Under the pieces are notes generated by a model that was not told where the DNA came from, did not search any database, and was given only the letters and a program-made list of their open reading frames with translations. Shown in pieces: positions 26,931 through 34,542 of a stretch of 64,000 bases of DNA (positions within the stretch are counted from its first letter, which is position 1; each line of letters starts with the position of its first letter). The stretch is from Agilicoccus flavus. Lineage in GTDB: Bacteria > Actinomycetota > Actinomycetes > Actinomycetales > Dermatophilaceae. The position numbers were made by a program, and so were the translations under genes. The DNA is taken from the NCBI RefSeq assembly GCF_014857905.1, contig NZ_JACYXE010000009.1:181739-245738 (forward strand), written 5' to 3'.

Positions 26931-28027
26931 GTGGTGACCCGACCGTCCCGGTCGGGGGTGACGACCTCGGAGATGCGGACGGCGAACTCCTCGTCGACGA
27001 CGACGACCTCGCCGTGCGCGATGAGGGTGCCGTGGACGAGCACGTCGACGGGCGCGCCGGCGGCGCGGTCGAGTTCGACGATGGACCCGGGGGTGAGGCC
27101 GAGGATCTCCTGCACGGTCAGGCGCGTCCGGCCCAGCTCGACGGAGACGCCCATGACGACGTCGCGGAGCAGGTCGATGCGGCGCGGGTCGGTGAAGCCC
27201 ATCGTCACGCCCGCGAACGGCTGGAACGCGACGTCGGAGACCCCGGCCTGGAGGGCGGCCTGCTCGGCCGCGTACCGCTCGGCGTCCTGCTGGGCCCGCG
27301 CCGCGGCCGCGGCCTGCGCCTGCGCGGAGAAGCCGGCCCCCGGCACCCCCGGCACGCCGCCCGGCATCCCGGGGTCGCCGGGCCCGCCCGCCGGTCCGCC
27401 GGGGACTCCGCCCGCGGCGGCCGCCTCGGCGGCGCCTCCGGTGCCGGCCCCGGCGACGTCGGCCCCGGTGTCCCCCGAGGCGTCGGTCTCCTCGGACTCC
27501 TCGGCGTCCTCCCCCGCCTCCGCGGCCTCGGCCGCCGCGACGGCGGCGGCGAGCTGAGCGGCCGCGCCCTCGCCGGTGGAGGTGGCGGGCATCGCGAGGA
27601 GCATGCCGGCGAGCGTGTCGCCCTTGAAGACGCCGGCGATCTGCGCCTCGTCGGCCTTGTCGAGGGCGTCGAACGCGTCCGTCATGTGGAGCTGGCCGGG
27701 GGTGAACTCCCCGAGTTCGCCGGTCAGGGCGGTCAGCGTCTCGGTCAGGGCCGCGGTCCAGACGGTGCGCGCGTCGTCGCGGCTGAAGATCTCGCCGTCC
27801 TTGTGGTCGACGAGGCCCGTCACGATGAGCGTGACGTTGCCGACGTTCGCGGGGGCGCCCTTGAGCACCGACTCGACGGCGTAGGCGCCACCGGGCAGCG
27901 ACATCGTCGTGGCCTGGATGGCGTCGAGCGGCGTGATCGTCAGCTCGGCAGGGTCCGCGAAATGCGCCGGCAGCACCTGGGCGGCCGCCACGAGTGCGGC
28001 GTCGACGTCCGGAGAGGTGGTTGACAT
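26927..28027 (-). CDS. fliN: flagellar switch protein FliN, FliY-like long form
   Basis: 366 residues, much longer than enteric FliN (about 137). The C-terminal ~80 residues are the SpoA/FliN domain with LLRDVVMGVSVELGRTRLT, LGLTPGSIVELDR and VFV-like VLVHGTLIAHGEVVVVDEEFAVRI (in parts). The first ~190 residues are similar in layout to the CheC-like domain of Bacillus FliY, but the catalytic E-x2-N motif of CheC phosphatases is not visible. A Gly/Pro/Ala-rich linker (about 190-270) joins them. It forms the lower part of the C-ring that reads phosphorylated CheY. It overlaps fliO by four bases. Confidence 0.93.
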   Translation of the reverse strand: MSTTSPDVDAALVAAAQVLPAHFADPAELTITPLDAIQATTMSLPGGAYAVESVLKGAPANVGNVTLIVTGLVDHKDGEIFSRDDARTVWTAALTETLTALTGELGEFTPGQLHMTDAFDALDKADEAQIAGVFKGDTLAGMLLAMPATSTGEGAAAQLAAAVAAAEAAEAGEDAEESEETDASGDTGADVAGAGTGGAAEAAAAGGVPGGPAGGPGDPGMPGGVPGVPGAGFSAQAQAAAAARAQQDAERYAAEQAALQAGVSDVAFQPFAGVTMGFTDPRRIDLLRDVVMGVSVELGRTRLTVQEILGLTPGSIVELDRAAGAPVDVLVHGTLIAHGEVVVVDEEFAVRISEVVTPDRDGRVTT

Positions 28028-28047
28028 GGGCTTCCTTCGCGGGTGGG

Positions 28048-28917
28048 TCAGACGTTGACGATCTGGCAGGCCAGGCGCTTGCCGTGGCTACCAGGGACGG
28101 CCTTGGCGACGGGGACCCCGTCGGCGGTCATGGTCAGGGGCTGATTGGTCGGGTGGCGCAGGGGCACGACGTCGCCGACCTCGAGCTGGAGGATGTCCTT
28201 CGAGGCCAGGCTGATGGGCTCGAACGCGACGGTGACGCGCACGGGCACGTCGCTCATGCGTTCCTGGATGTGCTCGGCGGCGAGCGCCTGCGCACCCGTG
28301 AGCTCGAGCTCCGGCTTCGCGTCGATCGCGTCGAGGACCGGCTGCAGCGTCGCGACCGGGATGCACAGGCTGGAGTTGACCACCTGGTCGCCGATCTTCA
28401 GCTCGAAGTCGGACACGATCATCGGGTCGGACGGCGGGGCGAGCTGCAGGAACGTCGCGTCCGCCTCGAGGGCCGTGACCTGCGGTTGGATCGAGGCCAG
28501 CGTGTCGAAGGCGTACGCCAGCTCGTGCACGATCCGCTGCACGAGGTTGCGGATCAGGCCCGACTCGATCTCCGAGAGCTCACGTTCCGGCTGGTTCTCG
28601 TGGCCGGGGCCGCCGAGGAGCCGGTCGATGACGTTCATGACGATCGGCAGTGGCAGGTGGAAGATGCCGGCGCCGGTCAGGGGCGGGAAGTTGAGGATCG
28701 CGAGTACGGACGGCACGGGCAGGCGGCGCGTGTAGTCGTCGTAGGTCGACTGCTCGACGTCCTCCAACGTCGCGTGCGCCACGGTGCGCAGCGTCGTCGA
28801 CAGCACGGTCGCCATCTGCCGCGCGAAGGTCTCGTTGACCATCTGCAACGCCCGGACCTGCTCGCGACTGAACCGGCTCGGGCTACGAAAGTCGTAGGGA
28901 AGCGGTTCGGGGTTCAC
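28048..28917 (-). CDS. fliM: flagellar motor switch protein FliM, short N terminus
   Basis: 289 residues against about 330 in most bacteria. It begins directly at the conserved PYDFRSPSRFSREQVRALQ segment; the N-terminal peptide that binds phosphorylated CheY (LSQxEIDALL) is absent, and an in-frame stop lies 9 bases upstream of the GTG, so it is not hidden. The middle CheC-like domain (about 40-190) and C-terminal SpoA domain (about 205-289) are intact (LQLEVGDVVPLRHP). It forms the middle of the C-ring. It lies 20 bases upstream of fliN. Confidence 0.95.
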   Translation of the reverse strand: MNPEPLPYDFRSPSRFSREQVRALQMVNETFARQMATVLSTTLRTVAHATLEDVEQSTYDDYTRRLPVPSVLAILNFPPLTGAGIFHLPLPIVMNVIDRLLGGPGHENQPERELSEIESGLIRNLVQRIVHELAYAFDTLASIQPQVTALEADATFLQLAPPSDPMIVSDFELKIGDQVVNSSLCIPVATLQPVLDAIDAKPELELTGAQALAAEHIQERMSDVPVRVTVAFEPISLASKDILQLEVGDVVPLRHPTNQPLTMTADGVPVAKAVPGSHGKRLACQIVNV

Positions 28918-28927
28918 AGCACCTCAC

Positions 28928-28953
28928 ATCGGCCGAATCGGCCTCCACCTGAG
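28928..28953 (-). promoter_or_regulatory. possible flagellar sigma-type promoter at fliM
   Basis: Minus-strand CTCA, 16 bases, GCCGAT, ending about 10 bases from the fliM GTG. Transcription from here would start almost at the first codon, giving a nearly leaderless message; it may therefore be a chance match inside the fliL-fliM gap. Confidence 0.4.
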
Positions 28954-29046
28954 GGCTATCCGTCGGTGGAGGGTGGGACGGATCGGGGTCGCGGTGCAGG
29001 TCGGGCGCCCGTGACCGGCCCGCACGCGCAGGGATGGGCGGACGCG

Positions 29047-29529
29047 TCACTGCATGACGAACTGGGTGAAGTAGACCTTGAGCACGTCGCCCTCGTAGCG
29101 CTCGTTGACCTCCTTGGAGAGCGCGGCCTGCGCCTCCTCGCGGGTCTTGGGCTTGAGCAGCTGCTGGTAGCTGTACTTCGACAGGGTCGTGATGGCGGCG
29201 TCGCGGGCCTTGGAGCCGTCGAAGCCGCCCTTCGCGAGGGCCTCCTCGCCGCCGGCCGCGGTCGTCGCGGCCTCGCTGAGCTGCAGCGCGAGCTGCGTCT
29301 TGAGGAACTTGCCGTCGGAGAGGTTGAGGGTCATCTCGTCCTCGAGCGCGACGACCGCGCCCGGCTCTTTCGCCGGGTCGGGCTCGGGCTCCTTCGGCTT
29401 GAGCAGCATGAACGCGACGACGCCGCCCGCGATGAGCACGACGAGGGCCGCACCGATGATGATGAAGAGGAGCTTCTTGCCACCCTTCTTCTCGGTCTCC
29501 TGCTCGGTGTCGTCGGTCGCTGTGCTCAT
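29047..29529 (-). CDS. fliL: flagellar basal-body-associated protein FliL
   Basis: 160 residues: a charged N terminus, one membrane helix (about 20-43) and a periplasm-side domain with the FliL-type 'LNLSDGKFLKTQLALQL' strand and the C-terminal LKVYFTQFVMQ ending. FliL rings surround the stator and support torque. It lies 57 bases downstream of motB and 129 upstream of fliM. Confidence 0.95.
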   Translation of the reverse strand: MSTATDDTEQETEKKGGKKLLFIIIGAALVVLIAGGVVAFMLLKPKEPEPDPAKEPGAVVALEDEMTLNLSDGKFLKTQLALQLSEAATTAAGGEEALAKGGFDGSKARDAAITTLSKYSYQQLLKPKTREEAQAALSKEVNERYEGDVLKVYFTQFVMQ

Positions 29530-29586
29530 CGGGGTCTTCTCCTGGAAGGGTCGGTTCGTTCGGGTGTCGGGCGTCGGACCCCGGGC

Positions 29587-30612
29587 TCAGTGCCCGGGCG
29601 TGACGACGGGGCCGGCGGGCTGGTCGAGGGACGTGATGGTCGTGGCCGCCGCCGCGGGAGTCGCCGAGGACGAGGCGCCGGCCGCCGCGGGGGCCGGGGT
29701 CGCGCCGTCCACGACGCTCGGGGCTCCGGTCGCCTCCGGGATGGGCGCGGCGGCCGCACCGGTGGGGGCCTTCGTGCCGGCCGAGTCGCCGGTGAGGGCG
29801 ACCGTGGGCAGGATGACGACGGCGACGCGGCGGTTGCGGGAGCGGCCCGTGTCGTTGACGTTCGTCGCGATCGGACGCTGGTCGGCGTAGCCGGCCGCCG
29901 AGATCCGCTTCGACGGGATGCCGTCGACGAGGAGCCGCTCGAGCACCGTCGTCGCTCGGGCGCTCGACAGGGCCCAGTTGGAGCTGTAGCGGCCCGAGAT
30001 CGGGACGTTGTCGGTGTGCCCCTCGACGGTCATCGCGTTGGGCAGCTTGCGGATCATCGGCGCGATGGTGTCGAGCACCTTCACCCCGCCCGGTTTGAGG
30101 TCGGCGGCGCCGGTGTCGAAGAGCACCTTGTCCGTGACGATGTTGACGACGAGACCGCGCTCGTCGAGCTGGAACTGGATCGCCTTGTCGAGGCCGGCGG
30201 CTTTGAGCTGCTTGGCCAGGTCGGCCTTGAGCTTCTCGAGGTTCGCCTTCTCGGCCTGCGCGGCGGCCGCGGCGGCCTGCTGCTTCTGCAGCGCGGCCTG
30301 GGCCATCGGCGCGGGCGCGGCGGCCGGGTCGTCGGCGGGCACGTTCTTGTCCTGGCCCGGCTTCTGGTCCGACATGATGCCGTCGGAGCCGGAGAGGGTG
30401 CCGGTCTCGCCCTGGAGGGCGAGGTTGGCCTGGCCGAAGCTCTCGGCCGTGCCGCGGCTGAACTCCTCGAACTTCTTCTGATCCACCTTGCTGATGGCGA
30501 ACATGACGATGAACAGGGCGAGCAGCAGGGTGAGGATGTCGGCGTAGGAGAGCACCCACCGTTCGTGGTTGGCGTGCTCCTCGTGCTCCTCGTGCTTCTT
30601 CTTGCGGGCCAT
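29587..30612 (-). CDS. motB: flagellar motor stator protein MotB
   Basis: 341 residues. A charged N terminus is followed by the single stator helix with the proton-carrying aspartate (Asp25 in WVLSYADILTLL), then a plug/linker with a long Ala/Gln/Lys coiled stretch (about 105-150), and an OmpA-like peptidoglycan-binding domain with TVEGHTDNVPISG and SSNWALSSARA. An Ala/Pro/Thr-rich tail of about 70 residues follows the domain. The helix sequence is of the proton-type (MotB) kind. Start and motA stop share one base (TGATG). Confidence 0.96.
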   Translation of the reverse strand: MARKKKHEEHEEHANHERWVLSYADILTLLLALFIVMFAISKVDQKKFEEFSRGTAESFGQANLALQGETGTLSGSDGIMSDQKPGQDKNVPADDPAAAPAPMAQAALQKQQAAAAAAQAEKANLEKLKADLAKQLKAAGLDKAIQFQLDERGLVVNIVTDKVLFDTGAADLKPGGVKVLDTIAPMIRKLPNAMTVEGHTDNVPISGRYSSNWALSSARATTVLERLLVDGIPSKRISAAGYADQRPIATNVNDTGRSRNRRVAVVILPTVALTGDSAGTKAPTGAAAAPIPEATGAPSVVDGATPAPAAAGASSSATPAAAATTITSLDQPAGPVVTPGH

Positions 30613-31391
30613 CAGGCGGCCTTCGCTTCCTTGGCGTCGCCCGGCGCACTGTTGGGCAGGGCGCTGCGCAGCTTCTGCTCGACCATGCGGGGGCTCGTGC
30701 CCGCCTGAACGGCGAGGACGCCCTCGATGATCATCTCCATGTTGGCGGCCTCGAGCTGGCTGAGCCGCTTGAGCTTGCCCGCCATCGGCAGCCACGCGCC
30801 GTTGGCGATGAGCACACCCCACAGGGTCGCGACGAACGCCGAGGCGATCATGCCGCCGAGGGCGCCCACGTCGTCGAGGCTGCCGAGAGCGTGGATGAGG
30901 CCGAGGACGGCCCCGACCACACCGATGGTCGGGGCGTATCCGCCCTGGGCCTCGAGGAAGCCGATGGCGATCTTGTCGCGGTCCTTCTTCGCGGCGACGC
31001 GGGCGTCGAGGAGCTCGGCGATCTCGTCGGCGTCGGTGCCGTCGACGGTCATCTGGATCCCCTCCTTGAGCAGGGGGTCGTCGATCTCCTTGGCCATGTC
31101 CTCGAGGGCGAGCAGGCCCTCGCGGCGGGCGCGGTCGGCCATCTTGACGATGACGTCGACGAGACCGGAGCCGTCCGGAGCCTTCTTCGTGAAGGCCTCC
31201 TTACAGCCGACGAGCGCGACCTTGTACTCCGACATGAGGAGGCTTCCGGCGGCGGCACCGAACGTGCCGACGAAGATGAGCACGAGCGCGGCCGGCTGGA
31301 AGAGGGCGTTGAGGTGGACGCCGTCGAGGATCGCGGTGGCGATGACGGCGGCGAAGGTGACGCCGACGCCGACGATGGTTCCCTTGTCCAT
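30612..31391 (-). CDS. motA: flagellar motor stator protein MotA
   Basis: 259 residues with four membrane helices. Family landmarks are TIVGVGVTFAAVI at the start, the cytosolic loop containing ARREGLLALEDM (charged residues contacting FliG), and the pore helices around GYAPTIGVVGAVLGLIHALG and ASAFVATLWGVLIANGAWLPMAGKL. Forms the MotA5-MotB2 stator. One base overlap with motB and 3 bases from flbD show a flbD-motA-motB unit. Confidence 0.97.
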   Translation of the reverse strand: MDKGTIVGVGVTFAAVIATAILDGVHLNALFQPAALVLIFVGTFGAAAGSLLMSEYKVALVGCKEAFTKKAPDGSGLVDVIVKMADRARREGLLALEDMAKEIDDPLLKEGIQMTVDGTDADEIAELLDARVAAKKDRDKIAIGFLEAQGGYAPTIGVVGAVLGLIHALGSLDDVGALGGMIASAFVATLWGVLIANGAWLPMAGKLKRLSQLEAANMEMIIEGVLAVQAGTSPRMVEQKLRSALPNSAPGDAKEAKAA

Positions 31392-31394
31392 GGC

Positions 31395-31646
31395 TCAGTT
31401 CTCCGGAGTCGACACGGACCGCAGGTGGCCCTTGGGCGCACGCGGCTGGACGGGGGTGGCGGAGGCGTTGAGCACCGCGGCCCGGAAGCCGCAGACCTCG
31501 TCGACGATCGCCTCGACGCTCTCAGAGACGACGTAGCGCGTGCCGGACACCAGCGTGATGACGGTGTCGGGCGTCGACTCGACCCGCTCGATGAGGTCGG
31601 GGTTGAGCGCGAACGACGTGCCGTTCCGGCGCGTGACTGTGATCAT
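31395..31646 (-). CDS. flbD: FlbD family flagellar protein
   Basis: 83 residues. The first 60 are the FlbD domain (MITVTRRNGTSFALNPDLIE, then TPDTVITLVSGTRYVVSES), usually encoded between hook genes and motA in Gram-positive bacteria; function is unsettled. The last 25 residues are a Pro/Ala-rich tail. I start at the ATG that gives the family N terminus; an ATG 12 bases upstream is an alternative. Confidence 0.9.
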   Translation of the reverse strand: MITVTRRNGTSFALNPDLIERVESTPDTVITLVSGTRYVVSESVEAIVDEVCGFRAAVLNASATPVQPRAPKGHLRSVSTPEN

Positions 31647-31709
31647 CGGGTGTCCCATCCGTGGCGGGGGTCTGACGTTGCCGGACGTTCCTCGACCGAC
31701 GGAATCCCC

Positions 31710-31735
31710 ATCGGCACCATTGCCGTGGAGCTGAA
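31710..31735 (-). promoter_or_regulatory. flagellar sigma-type promoter of flbD-motA-motB
   Basis: Minus-strand TTCA, 16 bases, GCCGATGGGG, about 65 bases upstream of flbD and downstream of the flgG-like stop. Same spacing as the other nine sites. Confidence 0.65.
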
Positions 31736-31797
31736 GGTCGTGGTATAGGCGGACGGATGCATCACCGCAGGTGAGCGGTGCCGTGCGCAAACGACGG

Positions 31798-31848
31798 CAG
31801 GCCACGGGCGCCGGCGGGGATGTCCCGCGACGACGCGTCCGTGGCCTG
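31798..31848 (-). terminator. hairpin after the hook operon
   Basis: CAGGCCACGG (31798-31807) and CCGTGGCCTG (31839-31848) form a 10-bp stem; the loop can fold further. It lies 50 bases after the stop of the upstream hook gene. Next to it (31843-31885) is a short tandem run of GGCCTGGTGGGC-like units. No T tract. Confidence 0.4.
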
Positions 31849-31898
31849 GTGGGCCGGGGTCGGCCTGGTGGGCGATGGGCCTGGTGGCGGCGGCCGGG

Positions 31899-32702
31899 TC
31901 AGCGCATCTGGTTGATGCGGTCGACGAGTTCGTCGGTCGTCGTCATGACCTTGGCGTTCGCGGAGAAGCCGCGCTGGGCCATGATCAGGTGGGTCAGCTC
32001 GGCGCCGAGGTCGACGCCGGAGTGCTCGGTGACGCCGGAGATGAGGTCGCCGAGGCCGTTCTGGCCGCTCGTGCCGAGGATCGCCGCGCCCGAGGCGTTC
32101 GTCGCCGCGAACTCGGTGTCGCCGACCCTCTCCAGGCCCGCCTCGTTGGTGAACCGCGCGAGCTGCACCTGCCCGATGACCCTCTGGGCGCCGTTCGCGC
32201 CCATGCCGACGAGCTGGCCGGCGGCGTTCATCGTCATCGACCGGGGCCGGTCCGCGCCCTGCGGCACGGTGAGCGGCTGCCCGCCGACGCCCAGGACGGC
32301 CTTGCCGTCGCCGGCGCGCAGCGTGCCGTTCGCGTCGAAGGTGAAGGTGCCGTTGCGGGTGTAGACGGGCCCGTTCGCGCCCTGCAGCACGAAGTAGCCC
32401 TCCCCCGCGATGGCGAAGTCGGTGAGCGTGTTCGTGATCTTGAACGCGCCCTGGTGGAACTCGCCCTCGATCCCGCGCAGGTCGGCTCCCAGGCCGACCA
32501 TCGCGGCGTTGCGGGCGCCCTTCGGCTGCGGCATCGGCGTCATGCCGGTGCCGCGCGCGAGCTGGGAGAGCTTGTCCTCGAACATCGCCCGGCTCGCCTT
32601 GAACCCGTCGGAGTTGACGTTGGCGATGTTGTTGCCCGTGACGTCGATGTACGTCTGGTGCTGACGCAGTCCGGAGACCGCGACGTCGAACGAACGGAAC
32701 AT
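31899..32702 (-). CDS. flagellar hook-basal body protein, FlgE/FlgG family
   Basis: 267 residues. The N terminus RSFDVAVSGLRQHQTYIDV followed by TGNNIANVN is the rod/hook signature of the FlgE type rather than the usual FlgG type, and the C terminus has the matching EFTHLIMAQRGFSANAKV-like heptad helix (here LTHLIMAQRGFSANAK). The middle is short, without a hook D2 insertion. With no other flgF or flgG in the window, it may serve as distal rod protein or as a second hook-type subunit. It lies 126 bases downstream of the gene at 32829 and is about one third identical to it by eye in the termini. Confidence 0.85.
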   Translation of the reverse strand: MFRSFDVAVSGLRQHQTYIDVTGNNIANVNSDGFKASRAMFEDKLSQLARGTGMTPMPQPKGARNAAMVGLGADLRGIEGEFHQGAFKITNTLTDFAIAGEGYFVLQGANGPVYTRNGTFTFDANGTLRAGDGKAVLGVGGQPLTVPQGADRPRSMTMNAAGQLVGMGANGAQRVIGQVQLARFTNEAGLERVGDTEFAATNASGAAILGTSGQNGLGDLISGVTEHSGVDLGAELTHLIMAQRGFSANAKVMTTTDELVDRINQMR

Positions 32703-32828
32703 GGTGGGTCCTCACCTCGGTGACGCGACGGCGATACGGGCGGAACGGGGGTGAGGGGGTGGTGCGCGCCCCGGCCGCGGCGCCCGGGTGGGTCGCCGCG
32801 GCCGGAGGATGCGAATCAGCGCAAGTGA

Positions 32829-33668
32829 TCAGCGCTTCATGTTGATGAGGTCCTGGAGGACCTCGTCGGAGGCCGACACGACCTTCGAGTTCGCCTGGAA
32901 TCCGCGCTGCGCCATGATGAGGTTCGTGAACTCGCCGGCCAGGTCGACGTTGCTCATTTCCAGCGTTCCGGCGGTGACGAAGCCCATACCCTTCTCGTTG
33001 TCGGCAGGGAACGCCAGCTCAGGAGATCCTGAGTTCAACGTCTCCTTGAACATCGTCCCACCGACTCGCTCGAGGCCGTTCGGGTTGTTGAACTTCGACA
33101 GGGCGATCTTACCGATGTCGACGAGCGTGCCGGTCGCATCCCCGACAGCAACACCAGAGATCGTCCCGTTGGGGGCGATCTGGAAGTTCTGCCAGGCAGC
33201 GGCGCTGATCTGGATCTTCTCGGCACCGCTGGCATCCGTGGCGTCCGGACCGTCGCCCATGACGTAGCTGCCGTCACCCGTCACGAGGTACCCCTCCTTG
33301 TCGAGGGAGAACGCGCCGTTGCGTGTGAAGAACTTCTGCCCACCCTTGTCGACGATAAAGAAGCCGTCACCCTGGATAGCAATGTCGGTGGCGACGTTGG
33401 TCACCTGGAGGCCACCCTGGGTGAAGTTTCCTGAGATCTGTCCGAGCCGCACACCGAGCCCGATCTGCGAGGGGTTCATACCGCCCACGCCGTTATCCAC
33501 GTTGGGACCCGAGGCGTTCCGGACGACCTGGGACAGGCTGTCCTCGAAGACCGCCCGGGTCGACTTGTACCCGGTCGTGTTGACGTTCGCGATGTTGTTA
33601 CCGGTGACGTCGAGGTAGATCTGGTGGTTGCGCAGACCGGAGACGGCCGACCACATGGAACGGATCAT
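32829..33668 (-). CDS. flgE: flagellar hook protein, short FlgE type
   Basis: 279 residues. N terminus RSMWSAVSGLRNHQIYLDV, then TGNNIANVNTTGYKSTR, is the FlgE signature; the C terminus GEFTNLIMAQRGFQANSKVV is the paired helix. It follows flgD, the hook-cap gene, which supports the hook assignment. At 279 residues it is well below the 390-450 of most hook proteins, so the outer D2-type domain is reduced. Base composition is noticeably less G+C-rich than its neighbours. It is exported through the type III gate and should be measured by FliK. Confidence 0.88.
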   Translation of the reverse strand: MIRSMWSAVSGLRNHQIYLDVTGNNIANVNTTGYKSTRAVFEDSLSQVVRNASGPNVDNGVGGMNPSQIGLGVRLGQISGNFTQGGLQVTNVATDIAIQGDGFFIVDKGGQKFFTRNGAFSLDKEGYLVTGDGSYVMGDGPDATDASGAEKIQISAAAWQNFQIAPNGTISGVAVGDATGTLVDIGKIALSKFNNPNGLERVGGTMFKETLNSGSPELAFPADNEKGMGFVTAGTLEMSNVDLAGEFTNLIMAQRGFQANSKVVSASDEVLQDLINMKR

Positions 33669-33853
33669 GGAATTACTCCTCCTGGTCGGGCCGCGTGGGG
33701 CCCGAGGATCGTGCTGGCTGATACGGGACGGGGTGTCCGTCGGGGGCCGATCGCGACCGGAGGGCTGTCGTTCTCGGTGGGTCCGTCGTCCTGACGGGAG
33801 TCGTCATCCGTGACGTCGTGCGGTTCGTGATGAGACCGGTGCGGACCGGTCGG

Positions 33854-34531
33854 TCAGGCGGTGCCCGACCCCGTGGCCGGGGTCGTCGTGCCGGCCGTGG
33901 CGGAGGAGGTGGTGGTGCCGGTCGGCGCCTTCACCCCGGCGACCGAGGCGAGGGGCACGTCCTTGCCACCCACGATGAGGATCGGCCCGGCGGTGTCGAA
34001 CCTGACCGAATCGACGACACCGTCCACCTTGGTCTCGGGGTTCGTCGCCTCGGCGTAGGTGACCGTCTTGCCGACGAGGCCGACGGCGCTGCTCATCCGC
34101 TGCTCCATGAGCATGGCGGCGTAGCTCGACTGGCCGGCCTGCGTCGTCGCGGTGAGGGCCTCGACGGCCTTGCTCATCGCCTCGGCGCTCGTCGCCATCT
34201 CGTTGACGCGCTCGATCATGCCCATCGACGCGGTCTGCTGCATCATCTGCGCGGTGTCGGCCGGCTTCGTCGGGTCCTGGTACTTGAGCTGGGCGACGAG
34301 GAGCTTCATGAAGTCGTCGGCACCGAGCGACCCGGACGTCACCTTGTTCACCGACTTCGCGGTGTCGGTCATCCCGGCGGCGGGCGACGAGACCCAGCCG
34401 CCCTGGCCGTCGGAGGTCACCGTCGGCGGCGTGTAGGGCACCTCGCGGCCGTCGACGCGGATGTAACCGGGCTTCGGCGGCGTGTACGGGACATAGGTGG
34501 GGGCGGCTTGGCCCACGGGCAGGCTGCTCAT
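33854..34531 (-). CDS. flgD: flagellar hook capping protein FlgD
   Basis: 225 residues. The conserved N-terminal FlgD stretch is seen at about 67-95 as LGADDFMKLLVAQLKYQDPTKP (in parts) with DTAQMMQQTASM after it; the central part ends VGLVGKTVTY and a small beta domain follows (VDSVRFDTAGPILIVGG). It lacks most of the FnIII/Tudor-like insertion of larger FlgD proteins. The first 55 residues repeat a Pro-rich YTPPKPGY/YTPPTV motif. It caps the growing hook. It lies 11 bases after fliK. Confidence 0.93.
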   Translation of the reverse strand: MSSLPVGQAAPTYVPYTPPKPGYIRVDGREVPYTPPTVTSDGQGGWVSSPAAGMTDTAKSVNKVTSGSLGADDFMKLLVAQLKYQDPTKPADTAQMMQQTASMGMIERVNEMATSAEAMSKAVEALTATTQAGQSSYAAMLMEQRMSSAVGLVGKTVTYAEATNPETKVDGVVDSVRFDTAGPILIVGGKDVPLASVAGVKAPTGTTTSSATAGTTTPATGSGTA

Positions 34532-34542
34532 GGCGTGTCCTC

